Made by a program: the position numbers and the translations under genes. Shown here in pieces: positions 32,534 through 42,817 of a DNA stretch of 64,000 bases. Each line of letters begins with the position of its first letter. Position 1 is the stretch's first letter. This stretch comes from JALORV01 sp963703945 (lineage in GTDB: Bacteria > Pseudomonadota > Gammaproteobacteria > Burkholderiales > Burkholderiaceae_F): contig CAVPGM010000025.1 of NCBI GenBank assembly GCA_963703945.1, positions 124,001-188,000 of the forward strand. Direction: 5' to 3'. The notes under the pieces are model-generated. The model was given only the letters and a program-made list of their open reading frames with translations, searched no databases and had not been told where the DNA came from.

Positions 32534-32764
32534 ATGGACTTACGTCAATGTTCTCTTCCACCACAGCTGGGCCGTGGCGTCAAGGCGCCGATGGTGGTGA
32601 TCCTGCTCGGCGCGCTCGGCGGCATGGCAACCGCGGGTATTCTCGGAATGTTCGTCGGCGCCACGTTGCTGACGCTGGGCTACCAGATTTTTATGGAATG
32701 GGTGGCCGACAACGGAAATGCAGAGAAGCCCCAGCGGGAAGGCGATACCGCCTCAGCGAGCTGA
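32534..32764 (+). pseudogene. C-terminal remnant of an AI-2E family transporter (PerM/YdiK-like)
   Basis: A 76-residue frame whose middle, GRGVKAPMVVILLGALGGMA followed by ILGMFVGATLLTLGYQIFMEWV, matches the final helices of AI-2E/PerM family membrane proteins (typically SRGVxLPxLLxLLGVxGGxxxxGxxGxFxGPVLLAxxYxLxxEW). The usual protein has about 350 residues; the first eight helices are missing and nothing homologous is visible in the 290 bases upstream. The residues before GRGVK (MDLRQCSLPPQL) look degraded. I infer a truncated relic. It could conceivably be translated as a small two-helix protein. Confidence 0.6.
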
Positions 32765-32909
32765 CCTGTTTAGTCGGTTGTCGGCCCACATCCCAGCCGG
32801 CCGCGTGCGGAAGGGCGCGCGCTGCCGGCCTCGAAGGCGGCGGCTGCAAGGTCAAGTAGGATCGCACTTGGCCAGCGTTTCCCTCACCCCAAGCAACAGG
32901 AGCAACACC

Positions 32910-33497
32910 ATGCGTATCTCGATTCTTCTTGCAGCGATCGTTTCCGCCTTCGCGTTGGCGCAGCCCGTCAGTGCTCAGACGGGCACGGCCATGTCCAGTT
33001 CGCCCGGCAAAGTCGGCGTCGCCCAGACGGTCGACGTCAGCGCAACCATCACGGCGATCGACAAGTCCAGCCGCACGATCACGCTCAAGGGTCCGAAGGG
33101 CGACGAGGTCAAGGTCGAGGCCGGGCCCGAGGTCAAGAACTTCGATCAGCTGAAGGTCGGCGACGTCGTCGACATGAGGTACCGCGAGACACTGGCGCTC
33201 GAATTGAAGAAGGGCGGCGGCATGAAGGTCGAGAAGACCGAGAAGGCCGCCGCCGTGGGCGCAAAGCCCGGTGAGACGCCAGCGGGCGTAGTGGGCCGGC
33301 AGGTCACCGTGGTCGGCGATGTCATTGCGCTGGATGCGGCGACGCAGACTGTCACGGTGAAAGGTCCGCAACGGACAGTCGAACTCAAGGTGCGTGACCC
33401 CGAGCAGTTCAAGTTGATTGCCGTGGGTGACCAGATCCAGGCGACTTACACCGAGGCTCTCGCGCTGTCTGTGACGCCGGCCAAGCCGAAAAAGTAG
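32910..33497 (+). CDS. Secreted protein with two internal repeats, function unknown
   Basis: 195 residues; signal peptide MRISILLAAIVSAFALAQPV with cleavage after SAQ. The start is supported by AGGAG. The mature protein contains two copies of one domain: VDVSATITAIDKSSRTITLK...EVKNFDQLKVGDVV...ALAL at residues 36-104, and VTVVGDVIALDAATQTVTVK...DPEQFKLIAVGDQI...ALAL at residues 132-189, joined by a Lys/Ala-rich linker. Each copy looks like a small beta-barrel similar to DUF1344- or OB-type domains. No catalytic residues are evident. It precedes an RND efflux operon but has its own spacing. Confidence 0.7.
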   Translation: MRISILLAAIVSAFALAQPVSAQTGTAMSSSPGKVGVAQTVDVSATITAIDKSSRTITLKGPKGDEVKVEAGPEVKNFDQLKVGDVVDMRYRETLALELKKGGGMKVEKTEKAAAVGAKPGETPAGVVGRQVTVVGDVIALDAATQTVTVKGPQRTVELKVRDPEQFKLIAVGDQIQATYTEALALSVTPAKPKK

Positions 33498-33612
33498 GTC
33501 GGAGCCGTTCACCGAGCCGCCGGTCTGGTCCGCGCAACGAACCAGACCGGCTTAGAGGCATTCAGCGTTGGGCTTCAATCGTGGTCTCGGATCCCGCCGT
33601 GAGGAGAGTGAG

Positions 33613-34867
33613 ATGGTGCAGTGGTTCCTGAAGGGCCGGTCACGGGCCACGGTGGTGACGACACTCGGTGTCGTAGTGCTGGCCGCTGCGCTGGCCGCCT
33701 GCGACGGAGACAAGGAAGGCGACAAGGCCAAGCAGGCGGCCGCCGCTCCGCCACCTCCGAGCGTCGTCGTCACGGAAGTCGTGCAGAAGACGGTGCCGAT
33801 CTACGGCGAGTACGTGGCGCAGACCGATGCCAGGGAGACGGTGGAGATCCGCGCCCGGGTGCAGGCGTTCCTCGAGGCGCAGCACTTCACCGAAGGCACG
33901 ATCGTCAAGAAGGACCAGTTGCTGTTCACGCTCGACAAGCGCGAGTACGAGGCGAAGCTGCAGCAGGCCAAGGCGCAGCTCGAGAGTTGCCCATGGCGAG
34001 ACTCGGCAAGACGGAGACGGACGAGCGGCGCCTGAAGCCGCTGGCCGAGCGCCGGGCGGTGCCGCAGCAGGACTACGACAACGCCGTCGGCGAATCTGCT
34101 CACCGCGCAGCGCCGGAGTCTCGGCCGCGAAGGCCGATGTCGTCGAGGCGGAACTGGATCTGGCTACTGCACGATCCGCTCACCGATCAGCGGCCTGATC
34201 GGCAAGCGCCTCGTGGCGCCCGGGAAACCTCGTCGGCAAGGGCGAGGCCACGCTGCTCGATACCGTGTCGAGCATCGATCCGATCCGCGTCAACATCACG
34301 ATCAGCGAAGCGGAATACCTGCGGTTCTTCGCCGCCAGGAACGAGCGCGAAGACGTGCCAACTCCAGACTTGAGCTGATCCTCGCCGACGGCAGCGTGTT
34401 CCCGCACAAGGGCAAGTTCGTCATCGTCGACCGGGCGGTCGACCAGAAGACCGGCACGCTGCACGATCGTCGCCGAGTTTCCGAACCCGCACGGGCAGCT
34501 GCGCCCGGGCCAGTTCGGGCGCGTGCGTGCGGTCGCGGATATGGCCAAGGACGCGCATCCTGATGCCGAAGCGAGCGGTGCAGGAAATCCAGGGCATGAA
34601 GAGCGTGCTCGTCGTCGGTGCCGACAACATGGTCGCGCTGCGCACGATCCGGCCCGGCGAGACGGTCGGCGACATGCTGATCGTGCTCGATGGCGTGAAG
34701 CCCGGCGACCGCGTGATCGTGGACGGAATACAGAAGGCGCGGCCGGGGTCGAAGGTCAATCCGACCACCGCGTCGGCCAGCGGCGCAGCGGACGCGAAGG
34801 CGGACGGGCAGGCCAAGGCAGCGCCGTCCGGCGTCGCAAGCCCGCCGCCAAGGCCGGGGAGAAGTAG
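33613..34867 (+). CDS. RND efflux periplasmic adaptor, HlyD/AcrA family lipoprotein (frameshifted)
   Basis: Periplasmic adaptor linking the inner-membrane pump to the outer-membrane channel. Starts MVQWFLKGRSRATVVTTLGV and has a lipobox LAAC (Cys at residue 30). Signatures: VPIYGEYVAQTDARETVEIR, RVQAFLEAQHFTEGTIVKKD, then LVAPGNLVGKGEATLLDTVS and FGRVRAVADMAKDAILMPKR in other frames. The ending PTTASASGAADAKADGQAKA is a low-complexity Ala/Lys tail. Breaks lie near 33990, 34100, 34175, 34225, 34365, 34465 and 34845. Joined length is near 415 residues. The first gene of a complete adaptor-pump-channel set. Confidence 0.88.
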
Positions 34868-34870
34868 GCC

Positions 34871-37800
34871 ATGGCCAACTTCTTCATCCGCCGGCCCGAT
34901 CGTCGCGATCGTCATTGCGATCCTGACCGTCATGCTCGGGCTGGTCACGATCAGGGGGCTGTCGGTCGAGCAGTATCCGTTCCTCGCGCCGCCCAACATT
35001 CGCGTGACCGCGAACTACCCGGGCGCGTCGGCCGAGGCGGTCGAGCAGTCGGTGGCGACGCCGATCGAGCAGGAGGTCAACGGCGTCGACCGGCTGATCT
35101 ACATGAAGTCGTCGAACACCAGCGACGGCCGCATGCAGCTCGACGTCAATTTCGAGGTCGGCACCGACCAGGACATCGCCAACGTCCTCACGCAGAACCG
35201 CGTCTCGGCGGCGCAGGCGCGCCTGCCGCAGGAGGTCACGCAGCAGGGCGTCACCGTCAAGAAGCAGAGCCCCAGCATCCTGATGCTGATCTCGGTCTAC
35301 TCGCCGACCGACTCGTACGACGCCAACTTCCTGATCAACTACTGCCGGCATCAACCTGCGCGACCAGCTGCTGCGCATCCCGGGGATCGCGCAGGTCGAT
35401 CTGTTCGGCGGGACCGACTACGGCATGCGCATCTGGTTCCGGCCCGACCGGCTCGCCAAGCTGGGTCTCACCCCGGCGGACGTGATCAACGCGATCAAGG
35501 AGCAGAACCTGCAGGCGCCCACCGGCAAGGTCGGCGCCGCGCCGACGCCGGCAGACCAGCAGTTCACCAGCACCGTCAGCGCGCCGGGCCGACTCGTCAC
35601 GCCGGAGGAGTTCGAGAACATCATCGTGCGGCAGAGCGAGACCGGCGCGGTGGTCCGCATCAAGGACATCGGCCGCGCCGAGCTCGGCTCGCAGGACTAC
35701 AACGCCTTCGGGCGCTTGAACGGCAAGCCGGCCGGCGCCATGGCGGTCTACCTGCTGCCGGGCGCAAACCAGCTCAAGGCCGCCGAGACGATCTACGCGA
35801 CGATGGAACAGGCGAAGAAGCTGTTCCCGCCGGGCATGGACTACAAGATCGTCTACGACACCACGCCGGCGGTGGAGGCGTCGATCCACGAGATCATGAA
35901 GACCTTCGTCGAGGCGCTGATCCTGGTGACGCTGGTCGTCTTCATCTTCCTGCAGAACATCCGCGCGACGATCATCCCGCTGATCACGATCCCGGTGTCG
36001 CTGATCGGCACCTTCATCTTCTTCCCGCTGCTCGGGTTCTCGGTCAACACGCTGTCGATGTTCGGCCTCGTGCTCGCCATCGGCATCGTGGTGGACGACG
36101 CCATCGTCGTCGTCGAGGCGGTGATCCACCACCTGGAGCACGGGCTCGATCCGAAGGAAGCGACGATCAAGGCGATGGAGGAGGTGACAGCTCCGGTGAT
36201 CGGCATCGCGCTGATCCTGTCGGCGGTGTTCGTGCCGGTCGCCCTGCTCGGCGGGCTGGTCGGCAGCATGTACAAGCAGTTCGCGCTGACCATCGCCATC
36301 TCGGTGCTGCTGTCGGCGTTCAATGCACTGTCGCTGACGCCCGCGCTGTGCGCCATGATGCTGAAGCAGCCGAAGCCGATGCGCGGGCCGCTGGGAACGT
36401 TCTTCAAGGGCTTCAACAAGGCGTTCGACGTCAGCACCAAGGGCTACGTGAACGTGTCGCGCGCTGCTCGTGCGGAAGTCGCTGCTGACGATCGGCATCG
36501 TCGCGGCCGTGGCGATCGGTGCCGGACTTTTCGCCCGCGTGCTGCCGGCCGGCTTCATCCCGGACGAGGACCAGGGGATCTTCGGCGTCAACGTCCAGCT
36601 CCCAGCCGGGCGCCTCGCTCGAACGCACCAGCCTCGTGCTGAAGAAGATCGAGGACATCCTCGCCAAGACCGACGGACTCGAATCGTTCCAGACCATCGG
36701 TGGCTACGGAGCGGTGACCAGCACGTATCAGCCGAACTACGGCACGATCTTCGTGCGGATGAAGCCGTGGGAGGAGCGCAAGACCAAGGCGCTGCACGTC
36801 AACGGCATCATGGGCGGGCTGCGGCCGCAGTTCGCGGCGATTCCCGAGGCGGTCATCTTCCCGTTCAACATCCCGACGCTGTCCGGCTTCGGAGCCGCGT
36901 CGGGCTTCAACTTCCTGCTGCAGGACCGCAGCGGCTCGCTGACGATCGCGCAGCTCGGCGAGCAGACGCAGAAGTTCCTCGCTGCAGCCAGGCAGCGACC
37001 TGAGCTCGGCACCGTGTTCACCTCCTTCGACCCGAACTACCCGCAGGTCAGGGTCGACCTCGACCGCGAGAAGGCGCGCACGCTGGGCGTGCCGGTCAAC
37101 GAGGTGTTTCAGGCCCTGTCGACCACATTGGGCGGCACCTACGTCAATGACTTCAATCGCTTCGGGCGCCTGTATCGCGTCTACGCGCAGTCCGACGCGG
37201 TGCAGCGACTGAAGGCGGAGGACATCGGCAAGATCTACGTCCGCTCGAAGACGACCAACGAGATGGTGCCGCTGTCGACGCTGGTCACCATCCGCGACAT
37301 CGCCGGCGCCGAGCTGACGACCCGCTTCAATCTGCAGCGCTCGGTCGAGATCCAGGGCTCGCCCGCGCCCGGGTACACCTCCGGGCAGGCGCTCGCCGCG
37401 CTCGAGCAGGTGTTCGCCGAGACGATGCCCTCGGAGATGGGCTTCGCCTACTCGTCGATGTCCTACCAGGAGAAGATCGCGCCGCCCGCCGGGCCGACCT
37501 TCATCATGGCCATCGTCTGCGTGTTCCTGCTGCTGGCGGCGCTGTACGAAAGCTGGCGGCTGCCGTGGGCGGTGCTGCTCGGCTCGCCGCTGGTGGCGCT
37601 CGGCGCCTTCTTCGGCGTCTGGCTGATGGGCTTCGACAACAACGTGTACGTGCAGATCGGCCTCGTGATGCTGATCGGCCTGGCGGCCAAGAACGCGATC
37701 CTGATCGTCGAGTTCGCCAAGGCGAAGCACGAAGGCGGCGCGTCGCTCGAAGAGGCGGCGCTGGAATCGGCGCGCCTGCGCTTCCGTCCGATCCTGATGA

Positions 37801-38031
37801 CGGCCTTCGCCTTCATCCTCGGCGTCGTGCCGCTGATGCTGGCGAGCGGCGCCGGCGCCGGCGCGCAGAACGTGATGGGCACTGGCGTGTTCTGGGGCAT
37901 GCTGGTCGCCACCGCGCTGGGCGTGTTCATCATTCCGGGCAACTACACGTTCGTCGAAGGACTCGGGCGCCGAGGGAAGACAGCAGCCGACGGTGCCTCC
38001 GGTCGCTCCGAAAGAGCAAGGAGCAGAGTGA
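34871..38031 (+). CDS. RND multidrug efflux pump, HAE1 family (frameshifted)
   Basis: Proton-driven inner-membrane efflux pump of about 1050 residues, AcrB/MexF-like. N-terminus MANFFIRRPIVAIVIAILTV, porter motif NYPGASAEAVEQSVATPIEQ, and TM4 with the proton-relay pair in GLVLAIGIVVDDAIVVVEAV. After breaks near 36460 and 36600, GFIPDEDQGIFGVNVQLP and SGFGAASGFNFLLQDRSG follow, and TM10-12 include GLAAKNAILIVEFAKAKHEG. Further breaks lie near 34900, 35345 and 37970; the last hides the true end TVPPVAPKEQGAE and TGA at 38029-38031. The start lies three bases after the adaptor stop. The hydrophobic HAE1 subclass suggests organic compounds rather than metals as substrates. Confidence 0.93.
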
Positions 38032-39496
38032 ATGGGCCACGGACGAACTCTCCTGCTCTGCGCCGCGGCGGTCATCGCCAGCCGGCTGCATGGTCGGGCC
38101 TGATTACAAGCGGCCGGACGTGTTCGCTTCCTCCGGACTATCGCGGTGCCGATGCGGTGCCGACGGCCGCCAATGCACCGACGTACGGCGATCTCGCGTG
38201 GTGGAGCGTCTTTCCGGACCCGGATCTGCAGGAGCTGATCCGCACCGCGTTGGCACAGAACTACGATGTCCGCGTGGCGGCGGCGCGCATCCTGCAGGCG
38301 CAGAGTCAGGTCACGATCGCGCGTTCGCCGATCTTCCCGACGGTGGACGGCAGCGTCAACGGCCCCTACAACGCCTACACAGGGTCCGAACGGCCGTTGC
38401 CCGACACACCTTCCAGCCGCAGGCCGGATTCGACGTGGCCTGGGAACTGGACATCTGGGGCCGGTACCGCCGCGGCACGGAGGCAGCACAGGCCCAGCTG
38501 CTCGCCAGCGAGGACTTCCGGTACGGGGTCATCGCGACGCTGGTTGCCGAGGTCGGTCAGTGCCTATCTGACGCTGCGGGCGCTGGACCTTACGCTTGAA
38601 ATTTCCAAGCGCACGGTGGCCTCCAGAAAGCAGTCTCTGGAACTGGTAAACGCCCGGCTGGAGGGCGGCGTGGCCGGGATCCTCGACGTGCGACAGGCCG
38701 AGACGCTGCTTTACACCGCGACGAAGACGATCCCCGAGATCCAGCGCCAGATCGAGCAGCAGGAGAACTTCATCAACATCCTGCTCGGACAGAATCCAGG
38801 GCCCGTCAAGCGCGGACGTCCGCTCGAACAGCAGATCGCCGCCCCCGCGCTGCCGCCGGGCCTCCCGACGGAATTGCTGACGCGGCGGCCGGACATTCGG
38901 GCGGCCGAGCAGCAACTCGTCGCGGCCAACGCGCAGATCGGCGTCGCCAAGTCCCTGCTTTATCCGCAGGTCACGATTTCAGGCTTCGCCGGAGCGGGCA
39001 GCTCGACGATCAGCGGCTCGAACTTCGGACCGTACGGGGTGTTCAGCGCCTTGCCCGCGATCACCCTGCCGATCTTCAACGCCGGCCGCTTGCGGGCCAA
39101 CGTCGACTTCAACGAGGCCGCAGCGCAGGAAGCGGCCCTGCGCTACCAGCAGACGCTGCAGCAGGCGCTGCGCGAGGTGTCGGACTCATTGGTCGACGTC
39201 CGCAAGCGGCAGGAGTTTCGCGAGCAGCAGGAATTGCTGGTCAACGCGCTGGCGGATGCCAGCCAGGTCGCGAACATGCGGTACGAAGGCGGCGTGTCCA
39301 GTTACCTGGAAGTCCTGGATACCGAGCGCCAGCTGTTCGACGCAGAGCGCGATCTTGTCCTGGCGCAAGACGTGACGAGTCGGTCAGCGTGGTGCAGCTG
39401 TACAAGGCGCTCGGCGGCGGATGGCAGGCGGAATCCGCCACGGTCGCCGCATCTGCTGGTTCTCCGCCCAGAGTCGCCAGCGCAAGCGCCCAATGA
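38032..39496 (+). CDS. Outer-membrane efflux channel lipoprotein, NodT/OprM family (frameshifted)
   Basis: TolC-like outer-membrane exit duct for the RND pump. The N-terminus MGHGRTLLLCAAAVIA shifts near 38085 into the lipobox and start of mature protein, AGCMVGPDYKRPDV. Then WWSVFPDPDLQELIRTALAQ and YDVRVAAARILQAQSQVTIA (first repeat), a break near 38408 to FQPQAGFDVAWELDIWGRYR, another near 38555 to YLTLRALDLTLEISKRTVAS, and the second repeat ELLTRRPDIRAAEQQLVAAN. The end, after a break near 39372, is DESVSVVQLYKALGGGWQAE...ASASAQ. The ATG at 38032 directly follows the pump stop; the stop overlaps the next ATG (ATGA). Confidence 0.9.
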
Positions 39497-40625
39497 AACG
39501 GGACCGCGCCGAACGCAGGCGAAATGCTGCATTCGGCCTGGCATTTGCGTGGCTGGCTCTCGCTGCAAGTGCGGCAGCGGCCGATTTCGGAACCAAGGGC
39601 GGCGCCGAGCCCGCGAACATCGAGGAATTCGCCAGCTTCCTCCGGCAGGACCCGTACGATCTCGAACTGCTGATCAGCTACGGCACATCGAAGGGTGGCT
39701 CCGCAGGACATCTGGCTCTGGCGATCAACAACCCCGAGCGCGCCGAAGAAACCGTGTACTCGGCCAACTTCTACGCCGACCGGTCGCGCGAGCACGCAAA
39801 AGGCTATTACACGGCCGACCTGATGCTCGCGATACCGAAAACGGAATACCTGTTCAAGACGACTTCATCGCTCGGCGACACCGCGTCCTTCGGCCTCGAT
39901 TTCGGCGAGATCTACAAGCGATCCGTCATCGGGGTGCGTGTCTACGGCGTGCCCGCGCATGAGAAACAGGCGGTCGCCGAGTTCATGAAGCGCATCAACG
40001 ACGACTATCACAAGCGGGCACGAGACACCGAGTACCACGACCGCGAGGTCAAGTACGACTACCTGCGGCTGAACTGCGCAAAGACGATCGGGTCGGCGTT
40101 TCGCTACGGCGCCGGCTATAACGAGCTCGACGTCACGAGCGCGCGCTTTCTTTCCGGTCGTCGCATCGTCGCTGCGGCAAACGCCAATATTCCGACAGAG
40201 ATGGCGATGAAGCTGCTCGAGCAATGGAACGCGCGCGGATATCGACTGGATGCGGTGCTGTACAAGAAGTACCCGGGCTCGCCGTACATCGATCCGCACG
40301 ACGAGGACAAGGTCGCGTTCAAGGACCTGCCCAACCGCTTCCCGTCGGTGCTGTCGCGGGACTTCCGCAGGGAGCAGGGCGAGTACGAAGACTCGGACAA
40401 CCTCTTCAGTGATGTACCTGCTGTACAACCTTGCCAAGTACGGTGTGAAGCTGAATGAGCAGACCAAGCTGCTCGAAGACCGCAAGGACCAAGACGCCGC
40501 TGGCGTACGCGGACGCGGTCGCAGTCTTGCGGCTGAAGCAGCCGCGTCGGACAGCAGCAGACTACGGGCGTCGCGTCTCCTTCCGACCAAAGGGGACGCG
40601 GATCGGCGACGAGCCGGTGGACTGA
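39493..40625 (+). CDS. Secreted DUF4105-like (papain-fold) protein (frameshifted near C-terminus)
   Basis: About 376 residues with a signal peptide (hydrophobic residues 12-29, cleavage near AAA). The body looks like a permuted papain-type domain: a His in KGGSAGHLALAI (His73) and a Cys in YLRLNCAKTIGSAFRYGAGY (Cys195), the arrangement found in DUF4105/Lnb-N proteins. A break near 40408 leads into MYLLYNLAKYGVKLNEQTKL, a second near 40495 into YADAVAVLRLKQPRRTAADY, ending GDEPVD. Its ATG overlaps the stop of the efflux channel, so it is translationally coupled to the RND operon, an unusual partner. Whether it is an amidase or peptidase is not shown. A related protein lies at 44207-45239. Confidence 0.7.
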
Positions 40626-41136
40626 AACAGCGCGAATTCCGTCCTGAGGCAGACCGATCTGGCCAATGCACAGTGAAACCTCGGCCAGACGGCCGTCCAT
40701 TCGCCGATGAGTGGCGGTGCCAAAAAACGTGCAGCTGCGACCGGGCGCATACGTCACAGCCTCTCCGTGGCAATTGCCGAGGATCGCAGTTCGTCTCACA
40801 GCCCCGTCGGCGGCAAGACGTACAGCACGCCATGCTCGCGCTGAGGTCCGGCGGTTCTTACGCGTGCCAGCAAGCGCCGTCGGCATCGCCGACGCGGCGC
40901 CGACCGGCGCGAAATGATGAATACTACGAACGCCGGCTGCCGGAGCACGGGGCTATGGCGAATTTCCTTGGCGAAGCAGATTCACCGATCACTCAGTGGG
41001 GCTCGATCTTGAGCCTCGCTCGGATAAGTTTGGTGAGCAATGCGACAATCCGCTCTTCTACGAGGATGCTCACCGAATGCTCTTCGGCGACGCGAATAAG
41101 TTGTTCGTCGAGGTCCTGGTCGCCCTGAAAGCCTGA
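40626..41136 (+). other. Mostly non-coding stretch ending in an unidentified gene remnant
   Basis: No complete gene is seen. From about 40921 a frame of 71 codons is open with protein-like composition and no start codon at its head: FPWRSRFTDHSVGLDLEPRS and NPLFYEDAHRMLFGDANKLF, ending VEVLVALKA before TGA at 41134-41136. A second frame just upstream (DEYYERRLPEHGAMANF) may be its continuation across an indel. This looks like the C-terminal end of a larger, lost or broken gene; I cannot assign a family. The bases before 40900 show nothing I can support. Confidence 0.35.
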
Positions 41137-41151
41137 CCGGACGACACTCAT

Positions 41152-41844
41152 ATGTTTACGTCCTTCGGCCTTGGCGCGCTCGCGCAGCTGTCGCTGGTCC
41201 TGAGTGGCCTTGCGGTCTTCCTGTTCAAGGTGCCCACGCGCACGGTCGGCGATCTCGCGGGCTTCGGTGCGGGCGCGCTGATTGCCGCCGTTGCCACAGA
41301 CCTGTTGCCGAACGCCAAGGTCCTCGAGGTTTGGCAGGTCGCGCTATGGACCATGCTCGGCGCCGGTATCTTCATTCTCGGCGAGCGCTACGTGGACCGG
41401 AAGTTCGGTGCCGATGGCGCCGGCGGTCCGCTCGGCATCGTCGTCGGGGCGATCGTCGATGGCGTGCCGGAGTCCATCATATTCGGCGTGCAGATGGCCC
41501 GGGGTACCGAGATCAGTCTGGCGTTTCTCGCTGCTGTTTTCGTCTCGAACATTCCCCAGGCGCTGGCACCCTCCGCCGGCCTCGCGGAAAGCGGCTGGAC
41601 CTGGCGCCGCGTCGCCGGCATGTGGGTATGGGTGATGCTCGCCTGCGGTGTCGCTGCCGCGTTCGGCCACTTCGCGGCGACAACCTTCAGCGGCGCCAAT
41701 GGTTCGCGCGCGGCCGCTTTGGCGTCGGGCGGCATTCTGGCGATGCTGGCCAATTCCCTGATTCCCTTTGCCCATGAGCGCTCGAAGAGTGCCGGCACAT
41801 GGACAGTGGTGGGTTTCTGCTCCGCTCTTGCCGTGGGCGGATGA
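41152..41844 (+). CDS. ZIP-family metal transporter
   Basis: Integral membrane protein of 230 residues with about seven to eight helices, resembling ZIP/ZupT divalent metal permeases. The TM4/TM5 metal-binding motifs are present in variant form: GAIVDGVPESIIFGVQMARG (usual HNxPEG-type site, here DGVPES) and VFVSNIPQALAPSAGLAESG. The His of the canonical site is replaced by Asp, so metal preference (Zn, Fe, Mn) or even direction is uncertain. Intact frame. It begins 15 bases after an unidentified gene remnant. Confidence 0.75.
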   Translation: MFTSFGLGALAQLSLVLSGLAVFLFKVPTRTVGDLAGFGAGALIAAVATDLLPNAKVLEVWQVALWTMLGAGIFILGERYVDRKFGADGAGGPLGIVVGAIVDGVPESIIFGVQMARGTEISLAFLAAVFVSNIPQALAPSAGLAESGWTWRRVAGMWVWVMLACGVAAAFGHFAATTFSGANGSRAAALASGGILAMLANSLIPFAHERSKSAGTWTVVGFCSALAVGG

Positions 41845-41916
41845 GGCCGCCAACCCGCGGCGCGGCCGGGTTCCGACCTAAATCGAAGCGGCCGAATGAA
41901 CGCCACGCGGTACCGA

Positions 41917-42681
41917 TCAGCGACCATCAGCGGCCATCTGCGCCAGCGCGTGCCTTATCGGCGCGCTGGATATTTGCATCAATCCGCTGTATGGCCGATT
42001 CATCTCCAGGATCAAGAAGATCGCGCCCGCGACGGTCAGCGCGCCGACGAATAGCGCCGTAATGGCAGTGGCGTTGCGGCGCGCATAGAGGCCGAAGCCA
42101 ACGAAGAGCACAACAAGCCAGAACACCAGCACGACGAGGAAGGGCCAGGACAGGGCGCCTCCGGCTTGTTCGTACAGCAGCCGAATGGTAGTACCCGCGG
42201 TCGTCATGAGCTGCAGGGCACGGACCTGGGCAGATCGCTGGGCCTCGGTTTTGGGCGTCAAGCGGGCGACTGTGTCAAACAGGTCTTCCGTCGGGACGTA
42301 ATTTTGCGACGCGTGCACGGCTGCTCGTGCCGCGCCAGCATCGGGCCACAGCCGCGCGAGTTCGGCCTCGACCATGCGACGTAGCTGCGCGCGGGCGTCG
42401 TTCGCTTCCGGGCCGTAGTGGGCAAATAGGCCATCGAGCTGAACAATTTCCACTCCGAGCTGCTGCACTTCGCTCTCCTGCCTGTCGTATGAGCTGTGCG
42501 CGGACGCGATCAGCAGGCTCAGGACCAGCGCGACGATGGTTGCAACCAGCCCCATGACCAGTTTGACCACGTCCCTCGTATCGGCGTCCTGATGAAGCGT
42601 GGGGACGCGGACGGAGACGCCCGCCAGTGCCCCGCCAAAAACGAAAACGAATACGATGACGGCGATGAGTGTGGAATTCAT
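41917..42681 (-). CDS. DUF4239-type membrane protein
   Basis: 254 residues, two N-terminal helices (LIAVIVFVFVFGGALAGVSV and VVKLVMGLVATIVALVLSLL), a cytoplasmic helical middle rich in Ala/Glu (HYGPEANDARAQLRRMVEAE), and two C-terminal helices (FLVVLVFWLVVLFVGFGLYA, ATAITALFVGALTVAGAIFL). This matches the DUF4239 pattern, a family sometimes compared with bestrophin channels. Function unknown. Divergent from the hydrolase gene at 42818. Confidence 0.7.
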   Translation of the reverse strand: MNSTLIAVIVFVFVFGGALAGVSVRVPTLHQDADTRDVVKLVMGLVATIVALVLSLLIASAHSSYDRQESEVQQLGVEIVQLDGLFAHYGPEANDARAQLRRMVEAELARLWPDAGAARAAVHASQNYVPTEDLFDTVARLTPKTEAQRSAQVRALQLMTTAGTTIRLLYEQAGGALSWPFLVVLVFWLVVLFVGFGLYARRNATAITALFVGALTVAGAIFLILEMNRPYSGLMQISSAPIRHALAQMAADGR

Positions 42682-42783
42682 GGAGTAAGGCGGCGGCGTA
42701 TCTTAGGGAGCGAGCAATTATGGGTTCTGTCGATTCGTTTTTGTGACGCTGCCGGCCTCGGCAAAATTGGGAATACAACAATA

Positions 42784-42799
42784 CTATCGGCCCCGATAG
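42784..42799. promoter_or_regulatory. Perfect inverted repeat in a divergent promoter region
   Basis: CTATCGG-CC-CCGATAG, seven-base arms and a two-base centre, 19 bases upstream of the ATG at 42818 and 103 bases upstream of the divergent DUF4239 start. The position suits an operator for a dimeric repressor. Confidence 0.45.
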
Positions 42800-42817
42800 C
42801 CGTCACGGAGTCGCACA

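Noticed and set aside
36588..38489. 633-codon open frame on the minus strand opposite the RND pump
   Set aside because: Antisense shadow of conserved pump sequence; no motif of its own.
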